Below are positions 16,465-23,798 of a stretch of DNA of 64,000 nt, in pieces (within the stretch, counting starts at the first letter, position 1; the number at the start of each line of letters is the position of its first letter). Origin of the DNA: Nitrobacter sp035546855 (GTDB taxonomy: Bacteria > Pseudomonadota > Alphaproteobacteria > Rhizobiales > Xanthobacteraceae); the NCBI GenBank assembly GCA_035546855.1, contig DASZVY010000094.1:88968-152967 (forward strand), written 5' to 3'. The position numbers and the translations under genes are program-made. The notes under the pieces were generated by a model. The model was not told the DNA's origin, did no database searches, and saw only the letters and a program-made list of their open reading frames with translations.

Positions 16465-17555
16465 GGCGCGAACCCCTCGTTCAGCAGCCCTCGCAGCGCC
16501 GCTCTGTCCATCCCGCCAAGCCCGAGGCTTTCCAGCGTGCGGCCGCCGTCCAGAAAATCCTCGCCGCAGATCGCGCCGCCGATGGCGAGGAACGCCGTCA
16601 TCAAGGGCGTGGCGACGCCCGCCAGCGCCGCGACCGAGGTGAAGAACGACAGCCCGACGCGGAGATCCTCGCGCATGTAGCGATGTTCCGTGAGCACCAG
16701 CCGCTCGCGCCAGTCGCCGGAATCGGTCAGTCGGTCGTGGGAGCCGCGGCCGTACATCCAGATCTCGCCTTCGGCCGCGTAGTGATGCGCCAGCGGGAAG
16801 TGCGGAGCGCCGTAGCCGAGCCGCTCGCGGATGGCGACGCGCTCGGCGTCGAGCGCGTCGGTGACGCGGCGAATGCTCGCTTGCGTGCCTTCCTTGTGGA
16901 TATCCCAGCGCGGGAAATGCTCGATCGGCCCGGCATTCATCACGATCAGCGGCGGATGGATGATCGGCCCCGCATTCATCAGCGCGCCGGACAGCGCGTC
17001 GCCGCAGGGCTCGATGACACCGGGAAACGCCTTGCCGATCACGGCCAGCGCACGGCCGGCGTCCTTCAGCGGAAACACGCCGACCGGCAATCGCCTGGCG
17101 CGGATCGTGATGGCGATTTCATGCGGCCCGTGCTTGCGGGTCAGCCAGGGCAGGGTCCCGGTCTCCGCGAACGCGACCCTGGCGCGGTTGCCGGCGTCGT
17201 GCATCGCCTTGGCGAAGATGAAGGAGCCGAAGGTCGCGGGCGGCAGGAAGACCACCTGTCCGTCGGCAAGATGCGGCGCCAGCGCGCGGGCGATGTCGCC
17301 TTGTGCGAAGGCGGGTGCCGGGCAGAGGATCAGTTCTGCGCCGCGCACGGCGTCCGCCATATCCGACGTCACCAGTGCAAGCTGCGTCTCGTGCCGCCCC
17401 TTCGAATCCTTGACAGCGATGCGCGAGCCCGCCGCGCGATGCGCCGCGACGGCCTCGGCGTCGCGCCGCCACAGCCGCACCTCGTGGCCCTGCAGAGCGA
17501 AATCGCCGGCCGCCGCGAACGAGCCGTTGCCGCCGCCGAGAACGGTGATCCGCAT
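16461..17555 (-). CDS. NAD/NADP octopine/nopaline dehydrogenase family protein
   Basis: A 364-residue protein with an N-terminal Rossmann motif, TVLGGGNGSFAAAGDFALQG, and a C-terminal helical domain typical of the octopine/nopaline dehydrogenase family. Characterised members reductively join an amino acid and a 2-oxo acid through an imine, or run the reverse. In an aminobenzoate setting it could act on an amino or imino intermediate; that is inference. It overlaps the 3-hydroxyacyl-CoA dehydrogenase gene by 4 nt and is separated from the upstream ligase gene by a palindromic repeat. Confidence 0.85.
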   Translation of the reverse strand: MRITVLGGGNGSFAAAGDFALQGHEVRLWRRDAEAVAAHRAAGSRIAVKDSKGRHETQLALVTSDMADAVRGAELILCPAPAFAQGDIARALAPHLADGQVVFLPPATFGSFIFAKAMHDAGNRARVAFAETGTLPWLTRKHGPHEIAITIRARRLPVGVFPLKDAGRALAVIGKAFPGVIEPCGDALSGALMNAGPIIHPPLIVMNAGPIEHFPRWDIHKEGTQASIRRVTDALDAERVAIRERLGYGAPHFPLAHHYAAEGEIWMYGRGSHDRLTDSGDWRERLVLTEHRYMREDLRVGLSFFTSVAALAGVATPLMTAFLAIGGAICGEDFLDGGRTLESLGLGGMDRAALRGLLNEGFAP

Positions 17556-17575
17556 TCCAGCCTCCCGCTCTCAGC

Positions 17576-17664
17576 CGTCATGCCCGGCCTTGTGCCGGGC
17601 ATCCGCGTCTTTTCTTTTTTGCTCAAGAAAGTCGTGGATGGCCGGGACAAGCCCGGCCATGACG
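17576..17664. repeat. Paired palindromic intergenic repeat (REP/BIME-like)
   Basis: Two hairpins face each other: CATGCCCGGCCTTGTGCCGGGCAT, broken here only as description of a 7-bp stem, and GGCCGGGACAAGCCCGGCC. The outer ends CGTCATG and CATGACG are also inverted. This is the reference copy of a family seen at 19237, 21674, 23607, 29370, 40456, 44901 and 45471. It lies between two genes of the same minus-strand catabolic run. Confidence 0.8.
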
Positions 17665-17680
17665 ACGGTAACAGGCGCTG

Positions 17681-19189
17681 TCATTTTACCGCCCCCTGCC
17701 TCAGCACAAAATGCTGCACCTTGCCGAGCGCGGTGCGCGGCAGGTCTTTGACCACGATGAACTCGCGCGGCACCTTGAAGCGCGCCAGTTGCGCCAGCAC
17801 GTGGGCGTGCAGATCATCCGTATGGATGATCTGGTCGGCGCGCAACATGACATAAGCCACCGGCACCTCGTCCCATTTCGGGTCGGGGCGGCCGATCACC
17901 GCGCAGTCGGCGATGGCGGGATGTTCCAGCAGGACGCGCTCGATCTCGGCGGGATAGATGTTCTCGCCGCCGGAAATGATCATGTTCTTCTTGCGGTCGC
18001 GCACGATGAAATAGCCGTCGGCGTCGCGGCTCGCGATGTCGCCGGTACGATACCAGCCATCGCGCAGCGCCTCACGCGTCGCAGCGTCGTTGCGCCAGTA
18101 TTCGGAGAATAGGTTGGGGCCGCGCACCACGATCTCACCTGCCACTTCCGGCGGCAGCTCGCGGCCAGCGTCATCCGCGATCATGGCGTCGCAGAACAAA
18201 CCGGCGAGTCCCGTCGTATCGTGCCGGCTGGTCTCGCCGCCGAGCCGGGTATAGATCGCGATCGGGCAGGTCTCGGTCGAGCCGTAGACCTGCAGCACCG
18301 GCACGCCGCGCGCCACGATGCGCTCGATCAGGTGCGGAGGCACCACCTGCGAGCCGGTGGCGACCGCTCTCAGAGACGACAGATCGGTGGACGCCCACGC
18401 GGGATGGTCGCTGACAGCCTGGATCGTCGCCGGCACCAGCACGGTGAGAGTAGGGCGGTCTTCACCGATCGCTTTCAGCGTCGCATCGGGCGTGAAGCGC
18501 GCATGGACCGTCACCGTCGCGCCGTGATGCAGCGCCGGCGTGGTCTGGATGTTGAGCCCGCCGACATGAAAGAACGGCAGCACGGTCAGCACATGATCGT
18601 CCGATGTGAGGCCGTGCATGTGCTGGCTCATCACGCCGTTCCAGAGGAGGGCGTCCTGCCGCAGCACCGCGCCCTTGGGACGGCCGGTGGTGCCCGATGT
18701 GTAGACGATCAGCAGGGGATCGGAGAGGTCGCCGTCCGCCGCGGCCGGTTGCGCCGCGCCCAGCAGCAGCGACTCGAAATGACGACCATCGGGTCGTTCG
18801 ACGTCGAGGCCAAGGAGATGCAGGCCCGGCAGGTCGGCCGCGGCCAGCGGCGCGACTTCGGCAAATGCCTGCTCCAGCACCAGCACTTTCGGCGCGGCAT
18901 CGGCCAGGATGAAGCGCTGCTCGGCGACCGCAAGCCGCCAGTTCATCGGCACCAGCATCGCGCCGAGCCGCGCGCAGGCATAGAGCAATACGAGATAATC
19001 GGGGCGGTTCAGGCTGAGGATGGCGACCCGGTCGCCCTTGCCGACGCCGCACTGCGCGGCCAGCCCCGCCGCCACGGCCGCGATGCGCGCGGCGAACGCC
19101 GCGTAGCTCAGCGCCTCGCCCTCGAAGCGCAGCGCCGTCTTGTCCGGCGTGAAGGCGGCGTTGCGCGCGATGAGATCGGAGAGGTTCAT
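17681..19189 (-). CDS. AMP-dependent acyl-CoA ligase
   Basis: A 502-residue adenylate-forming enzyme that activates a carboxylic acid to its CoA thioester through an acyl-AMP. Motifs: VYTSGTTGRPKGAV (P-loop), VYGSTET (A5), DGWYRTGDIASRDADGY (A7/A8), KNMIISGGENIYPAEIE and the C-terminal lysine in PRTALGKVQ. The start at MNLSDLIARNAAFTP is natural; the open frame runs to 19267 through repeat DNA. The substrate is probably an island intermediate or related aliphatic or alicyclic acid, since an aryl ligase is encoded separately at 27119. Confidence 0.88.
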   Translation of the reverse strand: MNLSDLIARNAAFTPDKTALRFEGEALSYAAFAARIAAVAAGLAAQCGVGKGDRVAILSLNRPDYLVLLYACARLGAMLVPMNWRLAVAEQRFILADAAPKVLVLEQAFAEVAPLAAADLPGLHLLGLDVERPDGRHFESLLLGAAQPAAADGDLSDPLLIVYTSGTTGRPKGAVLRQDALLWNGVMSQHMHGLTSDDHVLTVLPFFHVGGLNIQTTPALHHGATVTVHARFTPDATLKAIGEDRPTLTVLVPATIQAVSDHPAWASTDLSSLRAVATGSQVVPPHLIERIVARGVPVLQVYGSTETCPIAIYTRLGGETSRHDTTGLAGLFCDAMIADDAGRELPPEVAGEIVVRGPNLFSEYWRNDAATREALRDGWYRTGDIASRDADGYFIVRDRKKNMIISGGENIYPAEIERVLLEHPAIADCAVIGRPDPKWDEVPVAYVMLRADQIIHTDDLHAHVLAQLARFKVPREFIVVKDLPRTALGKVQHFVLRQGAVK

Positions 19190-19236
19190 GGTCTTGAGAC
19201 TTGTCGGGTACGGAGCATAATTAACCAGGAAACCCA

Positions 19237-19312
19237 CGTCATGACCGGACTTGATCCGGCCATCCACCCTTCTTCGAATTGATGGATGCGCGGGTCAAGC
19301 CCGCGCATGACG
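19237..19312. repeat. Paired palindromic intergenic repeat (REP-like)
   Basis: CGTCATGACCGGACTTGATC at the left and GGGTCAAGCCCGCGCATGACG-like sequence at the right give two facing hairpins of the family described at 17576-17664. It lies in the 271-bp gap between the ligase and acyl-CoA dehydrogenase genes. Confidence 0.7.
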
Positions 19313-19330
19313 GGCACGAATATGACGGAT

Positions 19331-19440
19331 CGTCATTCCGGATTGCGAGTTCGCAGAACGAGCAAGTCCGGAATCCATAACCACCGCAGGGATTATGGAT
19401 TCCGGGCCTGCGCCTGAAGAAGGCGCATCCCGGAATGACG
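19331..19440. repeat. Palindromic intergenic repeat (gtcattccgg family)
   Basis: Ends CGTCATTCCGG and CCGGAATGACG are inverted, with an internal inverted pair GGAATCCATAA/TTATGGATTCC. It is the same family as 10080-10198 and directly follows the REP-like element at 19237, so this gap holds no gene. Confidence 0.7.
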
Positions 19441-19460
19441 GGGGTTGTTGTGCAGCTTCC

Positions 19461-20759
19461 TCACGCATCGCTCTCGCCCGGCTCGTACAGTGCCTCGCGG
19501 CCGATGCGGTCGAGGCAGAGCTCGGCGGTCCAGGGCAGCATCAGCGCGCCGCAGCGGCTGTCGCGATAGATGCGCTCCAGCGGCAGCGATTTCAGCATGG
19601 CCTGACCGCCACAGGTGCGGATCGCCAGCGTCGCGATCTCGTTGGCGCCTTCCATCGCGGAATACTGCGCGGCGTAGGCGCGCAGCACCTGCTCCTTGCT
19701 GGGATTGGCGCGGGCCTCGGTGACGGCCTGGAACCAGATCGCCTTGATCTGCTCCAGCTTGATCTGCATCTGCGCTACCGCGATCTGCTTGGTCGGATAC
19801 ATCCGCCGCTTCACCGGCGGCGTGCCCGGCTGTTCGCCGCGCAGGTAGCGCACAGTAAAATCGTAGGCCGCCTGCGCGAGGCCCACATAGGTCGGCGACA
19901 GCGTCAGGAACATGTGCGGCCAGCTCGACGCCGCCTTGAAGTAGACGCCGCGGGGCATCAGGGCCTCGTCCTCGGCGACGAAGACGTCCTTGAAGATCAG
20001 GGTGCGCGAAACGGTGCCGCGCATGCCGAGCGGATCCCAGTCGCCGACCACGGACACGCCGTCGGCTTTCGCCGGCACGGCGAGATAGAGCGTGTTGCGG
20101 CGCGAGGCCTTCTCGCCTTCGGCGAGCTCGGTGCAGAGCACGCCATAGTAATCGGCGTGACCGGACAGCGATGCGAAGATCTTCTTGCCGTTGACGATCC
20201 AGCCGCCCTTGACCGGTTTCGCCTCGGTGCCGAACGCAACGCCGCCGGCTGCCGCCGCGCCGCCCTCCGAGAACGGCTGCGAATAGATCGCACCCTCGTC
20301 GATGATGCGCCGGTAGTGGATGGCGCGACGGCGCTCGTGCTCGGCGCGGGTCGCCGCATCCATCTCGAGGTCGTCGGCCAGCGGGCCGGACCACAGGGTC
20401 GAGCAGACATGCATGTTCCACGTCAGCGCGGTCGCGCCGCAGTAGCGGCCGATCTCGGCGGCCGTGATGGCGTAGGTCTGATAATCCGCGCCGAGCCCGC
20501 CGTGCTTTTTGGGGATCGCGATGCCGAGCAGCCCGGACTTGTGCAGGTCACGGTAATTCTCGGTCGGGAATTTGGCTTCGCGATCATAGGTGGCCGCGCG
20601 TCTGGCGAATACGGTCTGACCGAGCCGCCGCGCGGTGGTCATGATCTCGGCCTGCGCGCCGGTGAGGCGAAACGCTTGTGGATCGAAGATCGGCGCGTCG
20701 AGTTTGATGGCGTCGAGGTCAGCGGCCTTGGCGGCCTTCGTGGCGGGGTGCGTGGTCAT
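19461..20759 (-). CDS. Acyl-CoA dehydrogenase family protein
   Basis: A 432-residue flavoprotein with the acyl-CoA dehydrogenase layout. An N-terminal helical domain has GLLGIAIPKKHGGLGADYQ; the middle beta domain has YSQPFSEGGAAAAGG and GGWIVNGKKIFASLSGHADYY; the C-terminal helical domain has CGGQAMLKSLPLERIYRDSR. It would introduce or remove a double bond in an acyl-CoA. It is coupled to the upstream alpha/beta hydrolase gene by a 4-nt overlap. An alternative is a flavin-dependent monooxygenase of the same fold. Confidence 0.87.
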   Translation of the reverse strand: MTTHPATKAAKAADLDAIKLDAPIFDPQAFRLTGAQAEIMTTARRLGQTVFARRAATYDREAKFPTENYRDLHKSGLLGIAIPKKHGGLGADYQTYAITAAEIGRYCGATALTWNMHVCSTLWSGPLADDLEMDAATRAEHERRRAIHYRRIIDEGAIYSQPFSEGGAAAAGGVAFGTEAKPVKGGWIVNGKKIFASLSGHADYYGVLCTELAEGEKASRRNTLYLAVPAKADGVSVVGDWDPLGMRGTVSRTLIFKDVFVAEDEALMPRGVYFKAASSWPHMFLTLSPTYVGLAQAAYDFTVRYLRGEQPGTPPVKRRMYPTKQIAVAQMQIKLEQIKAIWFQAVTEARANPSKEQVLRAYAAQYSAMEGANEIATLAIRTCGGQAMLKSLPLERIYRDSRCGALMLPWTAELCLDRIGREALYEPGESDA

Positions 20760-21565
20760 GATGGCATCGCTTTCAGGAAATCGTCGAGCGCGGCGTTGAA
20801 CGCGTCGGGGCGCTCCAGATTGGCGAGATGACCGGCGCCTGCAAGTTCGACATAACGCGCGCCGGGAATGAAGCTCGCCGTCTTGGCCATCATCGGCGCG
20901 GGCGCGTTGTTGTCCTTGGCGCCGGAGAGCACCAGCGTCGGCACCGCGATGTTCTTCAGGGCGGCGCGCAGGTCAAACCCCATCAGCGCCAGCATCATGG
21001 CGCGGTAGCTCGCCTCGGGCACCGCGGCCATGCAGTCGCGCGCCACGTCCATGCCCGCGGCATCCGGGTTGTCGCCGACCAGTTCCTTGACGAGCGACGG
21101 CGCAAGCTGCGCCATGGTCGCGCCGCGGTCCAGCGGCCCGAGCCGCGCGTCGATGAAGGATTTCTGCCAGTCGCCGTCGGCCTTGCCGAAGGCCGGGCTG
21201 GTCTGCGCCAGCACCACGGCGTGCGCGATTGTCGGACTGTTGGCGAGCACCTGCTGCACGATCATGCCGCCGATGGAATGGCCGACGAGGATCGGTTTGC
21301 TGGCGCCGACGTCGCGCAGGAAATCCTGCAGCGCAACGGCCAACGACGGGATGCTGACGTTCGCAAGCGGCTGCGAGCCGCCGTAGCCCGGCATGTCCCA
21401 GGCGATGGCGTGAAAGCGGTCGCTGAAATGGGCGAGCTGTCCGCGAAAGGCGCGCGCCGCGCCGCCGATGCCGTGCAGGAACACCAGCGGGGTCGCTTGG
21501 GGATCGCCCGCTGCCTCGTAGCCGAAGCGGCCGTTGCTGGTCTTGCGTGCTGTGAGATCGGTCAC
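20756..21565 (-). CDS. Alpha/beta hydrolase (enol-lactonase-like)
   Basis: A 269-residue alpha/beta hydrolase with the nucleophile elbow GHSIGG, oxyanion block FLHGIGG and the C-terminal histidine in AGAGHLANLERPDAF. The closest familiar type is 3-oxoadipate enol-lactonase or a related ring-opening C-C hydrolase; the substrate is not known. It starts with GTG and is the first gene of the minus-strand run ending at 15478, with an operator-like site about 70 nt upstream. In this island it is a candidate for hydrolytic ring opening or thioester release. Confidence 0.85.
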   Translation of the reverse strand: MTDLTARKTSNGRFGYEAAGDPQATPLVFLHGIGGAARAFRGQLAHFSDRFHAIAWDMPGYGGSQPLANVSIPSLAVALQDFLRDVGASKPILVGHSIGGMIVQQVLANSPTIAHAVVLAQTSPAFGKADGDWQKSFIDARLGPLDRGATMAQLAPSLVKELVGDNPDAAGMDVARDCMAAVPEASYRAMMLALMGFDLRAALKNIAVPTLVLSGAKDNNAPAPMMAKTASFIPGARYVELAGAGHLANLERPDAFNAALDDFLKAMPS

Positions 21566-21635
21566 GCCGGTGCCCTCCGTGCTGTCCCGGTGGAGGCGAT
21601 CCTAGCAGGCCCAAATTATATGAAAAGCGATAGTT

Positions 21636-21647
21636 TTAGAATTAAAG
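21636..21647. promoter_or_regulatory. Putative regulon operator, site 3
   Basis: TTTAGAATTAAA fits TTTA-N4-TAAA, about 70 nt upstream of the hydrolase GTG. It shares the TTTTAG...TAAAG context with the sites upstream of the monooxygenase/reductase and ligase genes. Confidence 0.42.
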
Positions 21648-21673
21648 GAGTTGGCCGGGCTTTCAGTCGTTTT

Positions 21674-21766
21674 GTCATGTCCGCGCTTGTCGCGGGCATC
21701 CACGTTTTCTGACCGTTCGTAAAACAAGTAAGACGTGGACGGCCGGGACGAGCCCGGGCCATGACG
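21674..21766. repeat. Paired palindromic intergenic repeat (REP-like)
   Basis: Facing hairpins with GTCATGTCCGCGCTTGTCGC on the left and GGGACGAGCCCGGGCCATGACG-type sequence on the right. It lies between the divergent hydrolase and SDR promoters and separates operator sites 3 and 4. Confidence 0.7.
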
Positions 21767-21838
21767 AGGAAATATGAGAGAGCCCTGGCATTGGGGCATT
21801 CTGTTCGGTCCACGCGATACCGACTTCCTTGCAAAAGC

Positions 21839-21850
21839 TTGAAGCTTAAA
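21839..21850. promoter_or_regulatory. Putative regulon operator, site 4
   Basis: TTGAAGCTTAAA, one mismatch from TTTAAGCTTAAA, 37 nt before the SDR start. It is nearly identical to site 1 ahead of the ABC transporter (AAGCTTAAAA core shared). Confidence 0.5.
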
Positions 21851-21887
21851 ATATACCGGCTACGGGCTCATCACGGCGAGGCGCAGC

Positions 21888-22649
21888 ATGGCGGGATCGT
21901 TGGCGTCGCATCACGCACTGGTGACAGGCGGCGGGCGCGGCATCGGCCGCGCGATCGCGGCCTGCCTGTCGCGCGCGGGCGCGACGGTGACGGTGCTCGG
22001 CCGCAACCGCGCGCCGCTCGACGAGACCGTTGCGTCCGGCGATGCGCACGCTGCCGTTCTTGCCGACGTGATGGATCCGTCCGCCGTTGCCGCGGCGGTC
22101 GCGAAAGCCGCCGCGCGCCAGCCTATCGACATCCTAGTCGCCAATGCCGGTGCGGCTGAATCCGCGCCGTTCGCGACATCGGATGCGGCGCTGTTCCAGC
22201 GCATGTTCGATGTCAACGTCATGGGCGTGGTGCGTGCCGCGCAAGCGGTGCTGCCGGCGATGAAGGCGCGGGGCCGCGGTCGCATCGTCGCGATTGCCTC
22301 GACGGCCGGCCTTAAAGGTTATGCCTATGTCAGCGCCTACAGCGCGGCGAAGCATGCGGTCGTCGGTCTGGCGCGCTCGCTGGCGCTGGAAGTCGCGGGC
22401 AGCGGCATCACGGTCAACGCGGTCTGCCCCGGCTTTACCGACACCGATCTGGCCGCCGCCAGCATCGACAATATCATGCGCAAGACCGGTCGCTCGCGCG
22501 AGCAGGCGGTCGCCGAACTCGCAAAGCACAATCCGCAAGGGAGGTTGGTGACGCCAGCGGAGGTTGCCGATTGTGTGCTGTGGCTCTGCGGCGACGGCGC
22601 GAGCGCGGTCACCGGGCAGGCGATCGTGATCGCGGGCGGAGAGATATAG
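21888..22649 (+). CDS. Short-chain dehydrogenase/reductase
   Basis: A 253-residue classical SDR. It has the NAD(P) motif TGGGRGIG near the N-terminus, the NAG motif in ILVANAGAAES, the active-site Tyr-x3-Lys in SAYSAAKHAV, and VNAVCPGFTDTDL after it. It would oxidise a hydroxy group or reduce a keto group of a CoA-bound intermediate. It is followed by an enoyl-CoA hydratase gene 46 nt later, so the two are probably one transcript under operator site 4. Confidence 0.9.
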   Translation: MAGSLASHHALVTGGGRGIGRAIAACLSRAGATVTVLGRNRAPLDETVASGDAHAAVLADVMDPSAVAAAVAKAAARQPIDILVANAGAAESAPFATSDAALFQRMFDVNVMGVVRAAQAVLPAMKARGRGRIVAIASTAGLKGYAYVSAYSAAKHAVVGLARSLALEVAGSGITVNAVCPGFTDTDLAAASIDNIMRKTGRSREQAVAELAKHNPQGRLVTPAEVADCVLWLCGDGASAVTGQAIVIAGGEI

Positions 22650-22695
22650 GCGCGATGAGGCGTGCCTCCGACAAACGATAATCGAGGAAACAACC

Positions 22696-23532
22696 ATGAC
22701 CAGACACGCCAATCCCGTCACGCTGCCGCTGGCCGATTACGCGCCAAAGCATTTTCTGCTGGCCGTGGTCGACGGCGTCGCCACGGTGACGCTGAACCGC
22801 CCCGAGCGGAAGAACCCGCTGACCTTCGAGAGCTATCGCGAGTTGACAGATTTTTTTCGCGCCTGCGCGTTCGACGATGAGGTGAAAGCGGTTGTGGTGA
22901 CCGGTGCCGGCGGTAACTTCTCGTCGGGCGGCGACGTGTTCGAGATCATCGGGCCGCTGGTGAAGATGGACACCAAGGGACTGACCGCATTCACGCGCAT
23001 GACCGGCGATCTGGTCAAGGCGATGCGCGCCTGTCCGCAGCCGATCGTGGCGGCGGTGGAGGGCATCTGCGCCGGGGCCGGCGCGATCATCGCCATGGCG
23101 TCGGACCTTCGCCTCGCCGGAACAGGTGCCAAGGTGGCGTTCCTGTTCAACAAGGTTGGCCTCGCCGGCTGCGACATGGGCGCGTGCGCGATCCTGCCGC
23201 GCATCATCGGCCAGTCGCGCGCGTCGGAGCTGCTTTATACCGGTCGCTTCATGACTGCGGAGGAAGGCGAGAAGTGGGGTTTCTTCAGCCGCATCGTCGC
23301 GCCCGACAGCACGCTGCCGCAGGCCCAGCAGCTCGCGAAATCGATCGCGGAGGGGCCGACCTTCGGCAACACCATGACCAAGCGCATGCTGGCGATGGAA
23401 TGGGCGATGTCGGTCGAGGAGGCGATCGAGGCGGAGGCGGTGGCGCAGGCGCTGTGCATGACCACGTCGGATTTCGAGCGCGCGTTCCATGCCTTCGCCA
23501 ACAAGGTCAAGCCGGTGTTCCAGGGCAATTGA
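22696..23532 (+). CDS. Enoyl-CoA hydratase/isomerase family protein
   Basis: A 278-residue crotonase-fold protein with the oxyanion-hole segments GGNFSSGGDVFEI and EGICAGAGAIIAMASDL and the LNRPERKNPLTFESY opening block. Crotonases hydrate, isomerise or hydrolyse CoA thioesters; some open alicyclic rings. The residue after the second oxyanion segment (NKVGLAGCDMGACAIL) differs from the classic hydratase Glu arrangement, so the chemistry may not be simple hydration. It lies between the SDR and the monooxygenase/reductase genes. Confidence 0.88.
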   Translation: MTRHANPVTLPLADYAPKHFLLAVVDGVATVTLNRPERKNPLTFESYRELTDFFRACAFDDEVKAVVVTGAGGNFSSGGDVFEIIGPLVKMDTKGLTAFTRMTGDLVKAMRACPQPIVAAVEGICAGAGAIIAMASDLRLAGTGAKVAFLFNKVGLAGCDMGACAILPRIIGQSRASELLYTGRFMTAEEGEKWGFFSRIVAPDSTLPQAQQLAKSIAEGPTFGNTMTKRMLAMEWAMSVEEAIEAEAVAQALCMTTSDFERAFHAFANKVKPVFQGN

Positions 23533-23606
23533 ATAAATATGAGCCATCCGAAAGGATGGACCGAAGAGCCCACCGGAGTTCTCAACACCTCATGAATCAA
23601 TTTTCT

Positions 23607-23690
23607 CGTCATGGCCGGATTTATTCCGGCCATCCGCGTCTTCTTTCTCTGAAACCAGGACGTGGATGCCCGGGACAAGCCGGCATGACG
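23607..23690. repeat. Paired palindromic intergenic repeat (REP-like)
   Basis: CGTCATGGCCGGATTTATTC at the left and CGGGACAAGCCGGCATGACG at the right form the facing hairpins of the 17576 family. It lies between the hydratase stop and operator site 5. Confidence 0.7.
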
Positions 23691-23737
23691 AGCTGTCGCG
23701 AGACGATGGCATCCCGAGAGACTTGCCTTCAAATTAT

Positions 23738-23749
23738 TTTAGGCTTAAA
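23738..23749. promoter_or_regulatory. Putative regulon operator, site 5
   Basis: TTTAGGCTTAAA lies at the centre of a larger 26-bp imperfect palindrome (23731-23756, 11 of 13 base pairs, outer arms AAATTA and TAATTT). It is about 50 nt before the monooxygenase/reductase start. This is the most symmetric copy. Confidence 0.55.
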
Positions 23750-23798
23750 GTAATTTCTGGTGTCATCGGTTCACTGCCATCATCTCATGGAGACTGCC

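Noticed and set aside
17681..19189. The second ligase as an aryl-CoA (anthranilate) ligase
   Set aside because: Its motif context is that of general acyl-CoA ligases, and the benzoate-CoA-ligase-type gene at 27119 fits the aryl role better.
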